Assembly (NCBI GenBank): GCA_008015155.1
Contig: SSFA01000027.1
Span: forward strand, 1 to 64,000
Reading direction: 5' to 3'
From: Thiothrix sp.
GTDB lineage: Bacteria > Pseudomonadota > Gammaproteobacteria > Thiotrichales > Thiotrichaceae
Length of the DNA stretch: 64,000 nucleotides
The stretch's first letter is position 1. The number at the start of each line of letters is the position of its first letter. The notes beneath the pieces were generated by a model. That model had not been told where the DNA came from. It saw nothing but the letters and a program-made list of their open reading frames with translations, and did no database searches. A program made the position numbers and the translations under genes. Positions 18,005-27,293 of the stretch are shown piece by piece.

Positions 18005-19248
18005 AAATTGCTATTATTGGCTCGGGGATTTCCGGTTTGACTTGCGGCTATTTATTGAGTCGTGAACATGAAGTGCAAGTGTTTGAAGCCAATCATTATA
18101 TTGGCGGGCACACCGCAACGATTGACGTGAATGTGCAGGGCAAAACTTGGGCGATTGATACCGGATTTATTGTCTTCAATGACCGCACTTATCCCTACTT
18201 TCAGCGCTTTTTAGATGAATTAGGCGTGCCTTATCAGCCCACCGAAATGAGCTTTAGCGTTACCAATGCGCAAAGCGGTTTGGTGTATAACGGCAATTCC
18301 TTAAATAGCTTATTTGCTCAGCGTTCTAACCTGTGGAACCCACGCTTTTATGGCTTATTGCAGCAAATTGTACGCTTTAACCAGCGCTGCAAAACCCTAG
18401 CAGCACAAGGTGTTCCCGCTGAATTGACCTTAGGCGAATTTCTGAAGCAAGAAGGTTTTAGTGAGTTTTTCGCTAAGCATTATATTTTGCCGATGGGGGC
18501 AGCGATTTGGTCGGCGAGTTTAGGCGAAATTGAAGCCTTTCCGCTCAAGTTTTTTATTCAATTTTTCCACAATCACGGCTTACTCAATATTCAAGATCGT
18601 CCGCAGTGGTACACCATTAAGGGCGGCTCCAAGCAATATATTCCGTATTTTACGCGCCAGTTTGCCGGAAATATTCATCTCAATACGCCGGTTAAAAGCA
18701 TTCAGCGCAGCGCACAGGGTGTGCAAATTAGTACTGAGCACGGCACACAAGTCTTTGATGAGGTGATTTTGGCTTGTCATAGCGATCAAGCTTTAGCGCT
18801 CTTGAGTGATGCGAGTGCTGAGGAAATCAGTATTTTGGGTGCGATTCCCTACCGTGAAAATGAAGTGATTTTGCATCACGATGAACGCTTATTGCCCACG
18901 ATTCCCTTGGCGCGTGCCAGTTGGAATTATCACTTAAGTGATTCAGTGACTCAGCCCGCCACCGTCACCTATAGCATGAATATTTTACAACGCTTACCGG
19001 AGGATGCACCGCAATTTTGTGTGACTTTGAATAATACCCACGCGATTGAGCCTAGCAAAATCCTCGGCGAATACCGCTATAGCCATCCGGTGTTTAGTCA
19101 AAGCATGGTGGAAGCGCAAGGCCGCCGTAGCGATATTTGCGGCCAGCAACACACGCATTTTTGCGGTGCGTATTGGTATAACGGCTTTCATGAAGATGGG
19201 GTGAAAAGTGCGGTGGAGGTGTGTCGCCGCTTAGGAGTGCAAGTATGA
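18001..19248 (+). CDS. FAD-dependent oxidoreductase (amine oxidase-like)
   Basis: 415 residues from the ATG at 18001, which overlaps the SDR stop. The N-terminal dinucleotide-binding motif IIGSGISGLTCGYLL ends in the acidic residue of QVFEA, and IDTGFIVFNDRTYP follows. Proteins of this type are regularly encoded beside DUF1365 and CFA-synthase-like genes. Homologues in such clusters are linked to desaturation or oxidation of modified fatty acids, including furan fatty acid formation in alphaproteobacteria. That function here is inference from neighbours. Confidence 0.85.
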   Translation: MKIAIIGSGISGLTCGYLLSREHEVQVFEANHYIGGHTATIDVNVQGKTWAIDTGFIVFNDRTYPYFQRFLDELGVPYQPTEMSFSVTNAQSGLVYNGNSLNSLFAQRSNLWNPRFYGLLQQIVRFNQRCKTLAAQGVPAELTLGEFLKQEGFSEFFAKHYILPMGAAIWSASLGEIEAFPLKFFIQFFHNHGLLNIQDRPQWYTIKGGSKQYIPYFTRQFAGNIHLNTPVKSIQRSAQGVQISTEHGTQVFDEVILACHSDQALALLSDASAEEISILGAIPYRENEVILHHDERLLPTIPLARASWNYHLSDSVTQPATVTYSMNILQRLPEDAPQFCVTLNNTHAIEPSKILGEYRYSHPVFSQSMVEAQGRRSDICGQQHTHFCGAYWYNGFHEDGVKSAVEVCRRLGVQV

Positions 19249-19991
19249 GCGCCTTAAATTCCTGTCTGTATAGCGGTGTGGTCGGGCATTGCCGTTATAA
19301 ACCTAGTTTGCATCGCTTTAAATATTCGATTTTTCTCTTCGCCTTGGATTTGGATGAACTCACGCAGCTCCCCGATTTAGGGCCGTGGTTTAAGGTCAAG
19401 CGCAACGCTTTAATGAGTTTTCGCCCGAGCGATTATTTGGATCATAAACCGGAAATTACCCGCCAAGACGTCTGGCAAAAAGTGCAAAGTTTAGGCGGGG
19501 AGAATCTGGATGGGCGTGTGGTGTTTGTCGGGCAAGTGCGTTGTTTGGGCTTTTATTTTAGTCCAGTGAATTTCTATTACTGCCATGAAGCCAATGGGGC
19601 TTTGCGCTATTTGCTGGCTGAAGTCAGTAATACGCCGTGGAATGAGCGCCATTGTTATTTGATTGATGCGCGTACCCAAGCGCCGATTCCCAAAGCTTTC
19701 CATGTGTCGCCCTTCATGAATTTGAATATGACTTACCACTGGCGTTTTAGCAGCCTGCATGAAGTCTTGACCCTGCAAATTACCAATCAAGCTGAAGAAC
19801 GCTTGTTTGATGCGGCAATGAGCTTGGAGCGCAAACCCTTGACTAAAGCCGAACTCAAAGCCCAATGGCTGCGCATTCCCGCCATGACGATGAAAACCGT
19901 AATGAGTATTTATTGGCAGGCATTGAAATTGTATTGGAAAAAAGTGCCCTATGTGCCGCATGCACTGCCCGCAAAGGAGAGTAAAGTATGA
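19245..19991 (+). CDS. DUF1365 family protein
   Basis: 248 residues. It starts SCLYSGVVGHCRYKPSLHRF, with RCLGFYFSPVNFYYCHE and VSNTPWNERHCYL, the recognisable DUF1365 signature. The biochemical role is unknown, but the family almost always sits between an FAD oxidoreductase and a CFA-synthase-like methyltransferase, exactly as here, with 4-bp overlaps on both sides. The ATG at 19245 is chosen because the longer frame would overlap the FAD protein by 28 bp. Confidence 0.88.
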   Translation: MSALNSCLYSGVVGHCRYKPSLHRFKYSIFLFALDLDELTQLPDLGPWFKVKRNALMSFRPSDYLDHKPEITRQDVWQKVQSLGGENLDGRVVFVGQVRCLGFYFSPVNFYYCHEANGALRYLLAEVSNTPWNERHCYLIDARTQAPIPKAFHVSPFMNLNMTYHWRFSSLHEVLTLQITNQAEERLFDAAMSLERKPLTKAELKAQWLRIPAMTMKTVMSIYWQALKLYWKKVPYVPHALPAKESKV

Positions 19992-21229
19992 CTAGTTTAA
20001 GCACTGTAAAATTCACTAAAAGCCGTAGCTTCGGCTCAGCCGCTTTTGCCAAAGCCCTATTTTTAAAATTACTCGCCAAACTGGATTACGGCTATTTAAC
20101 CATCCAAGACCCTGAAGCCTTCTACACCTTTGGCGATCCGCAACATCCTTTGCAAGCGCATATTACCGTGCACGATCTCAACGGCTATGCACGCGTTTTA
20201 TGGGGTGGCGGCACGATTGCAGCAGGCGAGACTTATATTGAAGGTTTGTGGGATACACCTGATCTCACCAAAGTGATTCGCGTCTTGGTGCGCAATCAAC
20301 AGATGATCGACCAACTGGATCATGGCTTTTCATGGTTTAGCCAAATCGGGCATCGCCTTATTCATGCCTTACGCCCTAATTCTAAAGCGGGTTCTAAGAA
20401 AAATATTGTCGCGCATTACGATCTGGGCAATGAATTTTATAAGCTCTTCCTCGATGAAACCATGCTTTATTCCAGCGCGGTTTTTCCAAGCCAAAGCAGC
20501 AGCTTACACGAAGCCCAACTCCATAAATTAAAGCTCATTTGTGAGCGTTTGGAGTTAAAAGCAGGCGATACTTTATTGGAAATTGGTACCGGTTGGGGTG
20601 CTTTAGCGGTATACGCCGCCGAGCATTACCAAGCTAAAGTCACCACCACCACCATTTCGGATGCACAACATGCTTATGTGCAGCAACTCATAAAAGACAA
20701 AGGCTTAGAACAGCAGATCACCCTTTTGAAACAAGACTACCGCGAATTAACCGGGCAATACGATAAGTTAGTCTCGATTGAAATGATTGAAGCGGTGGGG
20801 CATCAACACTTGCCACAATTCTTTAAGCAATGCAATCAGTTACTTAAACCGAACGGTCGCTTATTCCTACAAGCCATCACCATTAGCGACCAACGTTACG
20901 ACCGCTATCGCAAACAAGCTGATTTTATTCAGCGCTATATTTTCCCTGGCGGCTTCTTGCCTTCGATTACCGTGATGAGCCAGCATCTCACTCAATTTAC
21001 CGATATGAAAATCAGCGGCTTAATGGATATTGGTTTGGATTATGCCTTAACCTTAAAACATTGGTCGCAGCGCCTACAAGCGGAGCAAGATAAATTAGCT
21101 GGTTTGGGATTGGATCATCAGTTTTATCGTTTATGGCAGTTTTATCTGCATTATTGCGCGGGTGGTTTTCAAGAGCGTTTGATTAGTACTGTGCATCTGA
21201 CGGCGGATAAGCCGCTTTATCATGCTTAA
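19988..21229 (+). CDS. Cyclopropane-fatty-acyl-phospholipid synthase family methyltransferase
   Basis: 413 residues. An N-terminal lipid-binding region of about 130 residues is followed by NIVAHYDLGNEFYKLFLDE, the SAM-binding motif EIGTGWGALAVYAA, EMIEAVGHQ and FIQRYIFPGGFLPS, all typical of CFA synthases. The reaction would transfer a methyl or methylene group from SAM to an unsaturated acyl chain of a membrane phospholipid. Its context suggests methylation as one step of a multi-enzyme modification rather than plain cyclopropanation; this is inference. It is coupled to DUF1365 by a 4-bp overlap. Confidence 0.9.
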   Translation: MTSLSTVKFTKSRSFGSAAFAKALFLKLLAKLDYGYLTIQDPEAFYTFGDPQHPLQAHITVHDLNGYARVLWGGGTIAAGETYIEGLWDTPDLTKVIRVLVRNQQMIDQLDHGFSWFSQIGHRLIHALRPNSKAGSKKNIVAHYDLGNEFYKLFLDETMLYSSAVFPSQSSSLHEAQLHKLKLICERLELKAGDTLLEIGTGWGALAVYAAEHYQAKVTTTTISDAQHAYVQQLIKDKGLEQQITLLKQDYRELTGQYDKLVSIEMIEAVGHQHLPQFFKQCNQLLKPNGRLFLQAITISDQRYDRYRKQADFIQRYIFPGGFLPSITVMSQHLTQFTDMKISGLMDIGLDYALTLKHWSQRLQAEQDKLAGLGLDHQFYRLWQFYLHYCAGGFQERLISTVHLTADKPLYHA

Positions 21230-21743
21230 GCAACCCTTAGCTATTAATCTTGCCGATCTAGCCATCTTTCAAAGCATTTGGTGGCTAGCGGCTTTATGGG
21301 GTAATAGTGCGCTATTGGGTTTAGCTGCACTACTGAGCTTGCATTTAATGCTGCTGCCCGAGCAGCTTAAGCGTGACTGCTTAGCTGTACTAGTGCTGGG
21401 CCCTTTAGGTTGGGGGATCGATCTAGCTTTACAGGCTTTAGGCTTTTGGAATTTACATAGCCAATGGCCGTTTTGGTTATTGGCTATTTGGGCAGGCTTT
21501 ATTTTAAGCTTGTTCTATAGTTTGGCTTGGTTGCAAAAAATTTCGATCATTAATCAAGCTTTAATCGGTAGCTTGGCAGCTAGCCTGAGTTATTTAGGAG
21601 GTGCTAAACTGGGAGCCTTAAGCTTTAACTATTCATTACTTAGTTCCTTAGCCATGCTAGCGATACTGTGGGCAATATTATTGCCTAGCTTAGTAGCGAG
21701 TTTATATTTATTTAAAAATAACGAAGTTCTTCAGGAGCGCTGA
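21222..21743 (+). CDS. DUF2878 family membrane protein
   Basis: 173 residues, almost entirely hydrophobic with about six short membrane segments. WWLAALWGN, LGWGIDLALQALGFW and SLAWLQKISIINQALIGSL fit DUF2878, a family found next to CFA-synthase/DUF1365 genes. It overlaps the methyltransferase gene by 8 bp and ends the operon. Function unknown. Confidence 0.75.
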   Translation: MLKQPLAINLADLAIFQSIWWLAALWGNSALLGLAALLSLHLMLLPEQLKRDCLAVLVLGPLGWGIDLALQALGFWNLHSQWPFWLLAIWAGFILSLFYSLAWLQKISIINQALIGSLAASLSYLGGAKLGALSFNYSLLSSLAMLAILWAILLPSLVASLYLFKNNEVLQER

Positions 21744-21847
21744 AATAATAATCAGTTTATCAGTCAATACTTGCTCAAATTAGCAATCTCTTATAATTTA
21801 TACTTATAAGAATTAGCACCATCAATTATAACAACAAAGAGGTGTTT

Positions 21848-22705
21848 ATGCGTATTCTGCTGTTGGCTCTGCTAAGTTTTCTTTCTAGCTCTTTGCTGGC
21901 GAATCTTGCTGTAGCCCAAGACACTGAGTTACAAATTATTCCTGTAGTTCCACTAAAAACCGCTCCTAGCCTTGATGGTTCTAGCCAAGATTGGCTTGAT
22001 GTACCAGGCGTGGAGATTCCTCTAGTTTATCTAAGTCAGCCTGTACAAACTAAAACTGTTTTATTCAAAGCGGGCGTGTTCAAGGATCAAGTCTATTTTT
22101 ATAGCGAATGGGAGGATAGTACAGAAGATATATTCCATAAACCGCATGTCTGGGATGAGTCTAAAGCTAAATATGTAGAAGGGCCGCAGCGGGAAGATCG
22201 CTTTGCCCTCGAATTTGCAATGAGCGGTGATTACGATGCCAATTGGTATTCTGGTAAAGAGTTCAAAGCGGATATGTGGAATTGGAAAGCAGCACGAACC
22301 AATCCAATCCAAATTAGCCATGACAAAATGACTGTGATCAGTCGGAGTGCTTTACCAGAATCTTACAGAGCCAGTTTACCTGATGGTAGCTTTCTGTATA
22401 TCCAGCGTCCCAATGACTCCAATGAAGAGCCCTATGAAACCAAACGTTATTTTAAAAAACAACAAGATCTGATGCTGAAATATATCCCTCGCGAACAGCT
22501 GCATAAAGGCACAGATGATATTAAGGCTAAGGGAGTTTGGAGCGCTGGAAAATGGCATTTAGAACAAAGTCGCTTATTAGATACACAGCAAGTAGATGAT
22601 GTTAAGTTTGCCTTAGGTACTAGCGTCAAAGCTGCGATTGCCGTGTTTGATCATGATGACAATGAGCGGCATTTCACTTCAAAAACTTTAGTGTTTCAAT
22701 TTTAG
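21848..22705 (+). CDS. Exported ethylbenzene dehydrogenase gamma-like (heme b domain) protein
   Basis: 285 residues from the ATG at 21848 (AGAGG upstream; a GTG two codons earlier is possible). A signal peptide ends near AVAQ. The body starts with KTAPSLDGSSQDWLD and has REDRFALEFAMSGDY and KADMWNWKAARTNP, features of the heme-binding gamma subunit family of ethylbenzene dehydrogenase and related DMSO-reductase enzymes. No catalytic molybdoenzyme is adjacent. Instead, a hybrid kinase follows 19 bp downstream, so a periplasmic sensing or redox role is plausible. Confidence 0.75.
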   Translation: MRILLLALLSFLSSSLLANLAVAQDTELQIIPVVPLKTAPSLDGSSQDWLDVPGVEIPLVYLSQPVQTKTVLFKAGVFKDQVYFYSEWEDSTEDIFHKPHVWDESKAKYVEGPQREDRFALEFAMSGDYDANWYSGKEFKADMWNWKAARTNPIQISHDKMTVISRSALPESYRASLPDGSFLYIQRPNDSNEEPYETKRYFKKQQDLMLKYIPREQLHKGTDDIKAKGVWSAGKWHLEQSRLLDTQQVDDVKFALGTSVKAAIAVFDHDDNERHFTSKTLVFQF

Positions 22706-22724
22706 TTAGAGCCTAGGCGAAGCT

Positions 22725-25052
22725 ATGCGTATTTTCAGCAACTTGCGTTTGCTGCAGTTGATCGATAGTGCTTTGTTACTCATGCTGCTTAGCGTGATCG
22801 CTATGCTGTTATGGTTTAGCCTGAATAATCTTTCTCTAAGAGCGCAGCAAAACCAGCATGAAGCCACTTTAGCCATGCAAAAGACCTATATCGCTGTCCA
22901 GCAGCAAATGAAATTAGAGGAATTATTAGACAAGCAACGTCAAGCCTTCGATGCGTTGGATGATGAGTTCTTTCGCTTTGCGCGCAATCCAAATAGTGAT
23001 CGTAGCAATTTACCACTTATCCATGAATTATCAGATAATTTAAAACAACGCAGTCAGGACCTCTTACAAGAATGGCCGGAAAAAGCTGAACTGCAGTTGA
23101 AAGTCCAATTTGAAGAGTTTACTGGGGTAATGACGAGCTTAATTGATGAGCTAGAGTCACTATCGCCTGGACATTGGCAGCAACTGGCACGTGATGCCCA
23201 CGATACAGCGCGCCATGCCCAATCCTTAGTCGAAAAATTAGCGACTATTGATGATCAAGTGGGTTTCCAAGTCATGACCATGATTCAGCACTCCATTGAG
23301 AATAATACTGCGAATACCTATCAACTCTCATCACAGCTGCAGATGATCAAATATCAAGCTTTGGTCTCTACTATTTTTATTATTGCGGGTTTGCTTGGCA
23401 GTCGTTTTTATTTTTCTAGTCACTTTAAGCAACTGATTCAAACAGCACGTGCGGCTCAAGCATTAGCTGAAGAGGCGGTAAAAACTAAGACGCGTTTCTT
23501 AGCCACTATGAGTCATGAAATTCGCACGCCTATGAATGGAGTGATTGGCATGACACGCTTGTTGATGAATACACCTTTGAGTAAAAAACAATCTGAATTT
23601 GTCGAAAGCATTCACCTTAGTGGCGAGCACTTACTCACCGTCATTAATGATGTCTTGGATTTTTCTAAAATAGAAGCAGGCAAACTTGACCTAAAACATG
23701 AACCTTTAGAATTACGTGCTTGTATTGAAGATGTATTTAATTTGCTCAGCTCGAAAGCCCTAGAAAAAAACTTAGACTTAGCTTATGCAGTAGACCCTTC
23801 GATTTCTTTATTTATTGAAGGTGATGTGGCCCGCTTACGGCAAATTCTAACGAATCTCATTGGTAATGCTATTAAGTTTACTGAGCAAGGTGAAGTCAGC
23901 GTCCTAGTTAAACCCCTTGAGATTATCGATCAGTGCTATCAGCTTAAATTTGAAATTATTGATACAGGTTATGGTATACCCGCAGATCGGCTAGAAAGTA
24001 TTTTTGAATCCTTTAGCCAAGCAGACAATGTACTTACCCAGAAGGGTGAGGGCACAGGTTTGGGTTTATCTATTTCTCGACGCTTAGTTGAAATGATGCA
24101 GGGGCGCATCTGGGCTGAAAGCACCTTAGGTTCTGGAAGTTGTTTCCATTTTACTATCAAGGCACAGCAAGCACAGGGCAAGCTCAAACCCTTTCTTTAC
24201 CCTGATATCCCAGAAATTATTGGGAAACGTATTTTAATTGTTGAAAACAACCCTGCTAACTACCAAGCTTTACAAGACTTTTGCTCAGGTTGGGGCGCTA
24301 TTACGCAGGCTTGTAGCAGTAGTAGCGAAGCGATCAGTCTACTGGCTGCGGATCAACAGTATGATATTGGCTTAGTGGATAGCCGCTTACCTAACGAGTC
24401 TGCACTTGAGTTTGGCCGCTATGTGCGTTCCCGCTATTCCTTGCAAGAATTTCCATTGATTCTAATTGCACCGCCGAATGATCCTCATCCCAAAGAGATA
24501 GTGCGTGAGTTATTTAACCTCTATCTAACTAAACCCATCACCCGTAGCCGTCTGTTTGATAGTTTAATGACGGTATTGGGTGAACTTTATTTGTTAACTA
24601 CTCGCCTCGAACAACCAAGGCTTAAACTTGCAGAGCGTTTACCGCTCTCTATTTTATTGGCTGAAGATAATCCCATTAATCAAATCGTAGCCTCCTCTAT
24701 TCTTGATGAGATGTCCTACCAAGTTGAGGTGGTCGAAAATGGTCGCGAAGCCATCGAAGCGCTCCGTAAGAAGCCTTTTGATGTGATTTTTATGGATATG
24801 CAAATGCCTGAAGTTGATGGCCTCACCGCTACCCGTATTATTCGCAAAGAACTCCCAGCGGATCGTCAACCTGTTATTATTGCTATGACGGCCAATGCGA
24901 TGGAAAGTGACAAAGATGCCTGTTTGGCGGCCGGAATGAATGATTATATTAGTAAACCGATTTTACCCGAAGCGATTGAGGCAGCTTTAGAGCGTTGTTG
25001 CTTAGTTCCTGCCCAAAATAATAAGGATAAATATGCAAGTCTTAGCCACTGA
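22725..25052 (+). CDS. Hybrid sensor histidine kinase with two receiver domains
   Basis: 775 residues. Membrane segments at about 14-31 and 213-229 enclose a helical periplasmic domain of about 180 residues. The kinase has H264 in TMSHEIRTPMNGVIGM, the N-box NLIGNAIKFT and GTGLGLSISRRLV. Receiver 1 (about 490-610) looks degenerate: VENN lacks the second acid and an alanine (LIAPP) replaces the switch Thr/Ser. Receiver 2 (about 635-755) is intact, with AEDNPINQ, FMDMQMPEVDG, AMTANA and ISKPI. The gene overlaps the Hpt gene by 20 bp, so phosphate would pass from H264 via receiver 2 to the Hpt. No DNA-binding output is encoded nearby. Confidence 0.93.
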   Translation: MRIFSNLRLLQLIDSALLLMLLSVIAMLLWFSLNNLSLRAQQNQHEATLAMQKTYIAVQQQMKLEELLDKQRQAFDALDDEFFRFARNPNSDRSNLPLIHELSDNLKQRSQDLLQEWPEKAELQLKVQFEEFTGVMTSLIDELESLSPGHWQQLARDAHDTARHAQSLVEKLATIDDQVGFQVMTMIQHSIENNTANTYQLSSQLQMIKYQALVSTIFIIAGLLGSRFYFSSHFKQLIQTARAAQALAEEAVKTKTRFLATMSHEIRTPMNGVIGMTRLLMNTPLSKKQSEFVESIHLSGEHLLTVINDVLDFSKIEAGKLDLKHEPLELRACIEDVFNLLSSKALEKNLDLAYAVDPSISLFIEGDVARLRQILTNLIGNAIKFTEQGEVSVLVKPLEIIDQCYQLKFEIIDTGYGIPADRLESIFESFSQADNVLTQKGEGTGLGLSISRRLVEMMQGRIWAESTLGSGSCFHFTIKAQQAQGKLKPFLYPDIPEIIGKRILIVENNPANYQALQDFCSGWGAITQACSSSSEAISLLAADQQYDIGLVDSRLPNESALEFGRYVRSRYSLQEFPLILIAPPNDPHPKEIVRELFNLYLTKPITRSRLFDSLMTVLGELYLLTTRLEQPRLKLAERLPLSILLAEDNPINQIVASSILDEMSYQVEVVENGREAIEALRKKPFDVIFMDMQMPEVDGLTATRIIRKELPADRQPVIIAMTANAMESDKDACLAAGMNDYISKPILPEAIEAALERCCLVPAQNNKDKYASLSH

Positions 25053-25353
25053 AACGGTCAAGCAGTTACCCGCAGCAATTTTGCCTAGGCTCGTGAAACT
25101 CTTCAGCACGACTAGTCCTGAGTTACTAGAAAACATTCAGCAAGCAGCCACAGATAATAATTTACGCGCGCTGGCAGAAGCAGCGCATAAGCTTAAAGGT
25201 TCTTGTCTTAGTTTAGGTGCAGAACAAATGGCCGATATTTGTAAAGACTTACAAGAAAAAGGTGAAGCCAATGATGCCACGGATATTCATACAAAAATCC
25301 GTGAACTTAAGCAGCTCTACCCTATCACTCTAAGCGCACTGCAAGCTTTATAA
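25033..25353 (+). CDS. Hpt (histidine phosphotransfer) domain protein
   Basis: 106 residues forming a single Hpt four-helix bundle. The phosphorylated histidine is H52 in AAHKLKGSCLSLGA. It overlaps the 3' end of the hybrid kinase gene by 20 bp in another frame, ensuring coupled synthesis. It should relay phosphate to a response regulator elsewhere, since none follows here. Confidence 0.9.
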   Translation: MQVLATETVKQLPAAILPRLVKLFSTTSPELLENIQQAATDNNLRALAEAAHKLKGSCLSLGAEQMADICKDLQEKGEANDATDIHTKIRELKQLYPITLSALQAL

Positions 25354-25597
25354 CTAACAAAGTCCTCGGCACTACTCACCTACCAACAGATCCAAGCAGC
25401 GCTCGCCCCCAAGTCTATTATTAACACTCGACCTTGGGGCGCGGCTTGAACCTCAGCAGTCATAGCGCTATCTGCGCCTATTCATGCTATCGCTAACTTG
25501 CCACTATTATCGCCAGTAAAAAATAGCGGATCGACTAGGTAGCTATCGATAGTTAGTATTAAACGATTGCCTGTACGATTAATTGATCTTTAGACTT

Positions 25598-25623
25598 AAC
25601 CCGACTAAGGTCAGGTTTCTTTT
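25598..25623 (+). terminator. Possible terminator after the phosphorelay operon
   Basis: An 8-bp stem with one mismatch (AACCCGAC at 25598 with GTCAGGTT at 25610, loop TAAG) is followed by TCTTTTG. It is weak but well placed. The rest of 25354-25597 contains no gene I can support. Confidence 0.4.
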
Positions 25624-25643
25624 GTTAATGATATGATCTATTA

Positions 25644-26030
25644 ATGTTTGCTATTAGCCCCAGCCAAACTTTGGCCTTTACCTTGATTAGCGCTGCTATG
25701 CTTGCCTTGGTCTTTAGTTTATCGATCGGCAAAAAGCATAAGATTCCTAATCCAATGTTCTCGCTAGCCCGCGCTTTAGCCAGCTTTGTAATGACTTGGT
25801 TGCTTTGGGGTAGTATGACTAGCACAGGTAATGCGACTAGCGCGAGTTCACAAATCGGTTTAATTCCTTATTTAAGATTGGATTATACCCGCCCCAGCGA
25901 GCAATGGCTGGCGCAACTAAGTTTAGACTGGGGTGCTTTAAGCTTAACAATTGCACTTACTGGCCTAGCTTTGCTCGCTTTATCGGTGGTATTAGGGCAC
26001 TTAGCTGCGATTAGTGATCGTAGGCGTTAA
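25644..26030 (+). CDS. Small membrane protein of unknown function
   Basis: 128 residues with hydrophobic segments at about 8-27, 42-58 and 98-120, and a basic C-terminus (AISDRRR). The soluble stretch between the last two contains YLRLDYTRPSEQWLAQ. No family recognised. It is separated by 290 bp from the Hpt gene and by 111 bp from ribBA, so it is probably its own unit. No strong ribosome binding site is seen, which lowers confidence in the start. Confidence 0.5.
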   Translation: MFAISPSQTLAFTLISAAMLALVFSLSIGKKHKIPNPMFSLARALASFVMTWLLWGSMTSTGNATSASSQIGLIPYLRLDYTRPSEQWLAQLSLDWGALSLTIALTGLALLALSVVLGHLAAISDRRR

Positions 26031-26141
26031 GTTTGAATACATTTTTCACAGAAATATCTATTTCTAATATTAGTCAAGCGGCACTGATTTGCGTATGATT
26101 GCCGCCTCAGAAATTGCTGACGTCTTCAAGTGGACCACACC

Positions 26142-27251
26142 ATGGCATTTAATACAATTGAAGAAATTCTCGCTGACTTAGCAGCGGGTAAAATGGTTGT
26201 CATCGTCGATGATGAAGACCGTGAAAATGAAGGTGATCTTCTCATGATTGCCTCCATGACTCGCCCTGAAGATATTAACTTTATGGTGAAGGAAGGTCGT
26301 GGTTTGGTCTGTCTCACTCTAACGCGTGAACGCTGTAAGCAGCTCAATCTACCTTTGATGAATGCTGCGACTGATGAAGCGCATCGCACTAATTTCACGA
26401 TTTCTATTGAAGCTGCTGAAGGGGTTACGACAGGAATTTCTGCCTATGACCGTGCGCATACCATTCGTACGGCTGTAGCACCCAACGCGCAACCTTCTGA
26501 TATTGAACAGCCCGGACATATCTTCCCAATCATGGCTCAACCCGGCGGAGTTTTAACTCGCGCTGGCCATACAGAAGCGGGTTGTGATTTTGCACGCCTA
26601 GCTGGCTTTGAACCGGCTGCAGTGATTGTTGAAATTTTAAATGAAGACGGCACGATGGCACGTCGCCCTGATTTAGAAGTTTTCGCCGCTAAGCATGGCT
26701 TAAAGATGGGTTCAATTGAGGATTTAATCCGTTATCGTGTCCAGAACGAAAAAACCATTGAACCCGTCTATGAGCGCATTGTTAATACTGAAGCAGGTGA
26801 GTTTAAACTACATGCTTATAAAGAACTCGGCCGCTCCACTATTCATTTAGCCTTAGTGAAAGGTGAAGTCCATCCTGACCAAGCAACTTTGGTGCGGGTA
26901 CATTTAGAAAATGAACTATGCGATTTGCTTGCCTTAAAAGAACCTTGTTGTGGTTGGCCTTTGCGTGATGCCATGCACAAAGTCGCTGAGGAAGGCGCTG
27001 GCGTCATTATTATCTTGCGTGAACCCCAAAATAATACCCAAGATATGTTAGAGCGTTTAAAAGCGTTTGAATCTCAGCCGATTGTGCAGGACAATACGCC
27101 CTCTTCACCCGCTGACCTCAAAACTTATGGCATTGGCGCGCAAATTCTGGCTGACTTAGGTGTACAGAAAATGCGCGTGATGAGTGCACCTAAACGTTTC
27201 CTAGGTATTGCTGGTTTTGGTTTAGAAGTAGTTGATTACGTTCATAATTGA
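26142..27251 (+). CDS. ribB: 3,4-dihydroxy-2-butanone 4-phosphate synthase with degenerate GTP cyclohydrolase II-like domain
   Basis: 369 residues. The N-terminal domain (about 1-205) is a complete DHBP synthase, with IVDDEDRENEGDL and PGHIFPIMAQPGGVLTRAGH, which converts ribulose 5-phosphate to the four-carbon riboflavin precursor. The C-terminal part resembles GTP cyclohydrolase II, ending DLKTYGIGAQILADLGVQKM, but lacks the Cys-x10-Cys-x-Cys zinc site; only KEPCCGWP lies near that position. It is therefore probably not an active cyclohydrolase, like the RibBX type. ATG at 26142 is chosen over a GTG 12 bp upstream. No FMN riboswitch is seen upstream. ribH and nusB follow. Confidence 0.92.
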   Translation: MAFNTIEEILADLAAGKMVVIVDDEDRENEGDLLMIASMTRPEDINFMVKEGRGLVCLTLTRERCKQLNLPLMNAATDEAHRTNFTISIEAAEGVTTGISAYDRAHTIRTAVAPNAQPSDIEQPGHIFPIMAQPGGVLTRAGHTEAGCDFARLAGFEPAAVIVEILNEDGTMARRPDLEVFAAKHGLKMGSIEDLIRYRVQNEKTIEPVYERIVNTEAGEFKLHAYKELGRSTIHLALVKGEVHPDQATLVRVHLENELCDLLALKEPCCGWPLRDAMHKVAEEGAGVIIILREPQNNTQDMLERLKAFESQPIVQDNTPSSPADLKTYGIGAQILADLGVQKMRVMSAPKRFLGIAGFGLEVVDYVHN

Positions 27252-27293
27252 TTCCACTACTCACTGCTTGGACTCAAGGATTAAAGATTAAGC

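Noticed and set aside
26031..26141. FMN riboswitch upstream of ribBA
   Set aside because: The space is too short and the conserved AGGGGCAGGGTGAAATTCCC-type core is absent.
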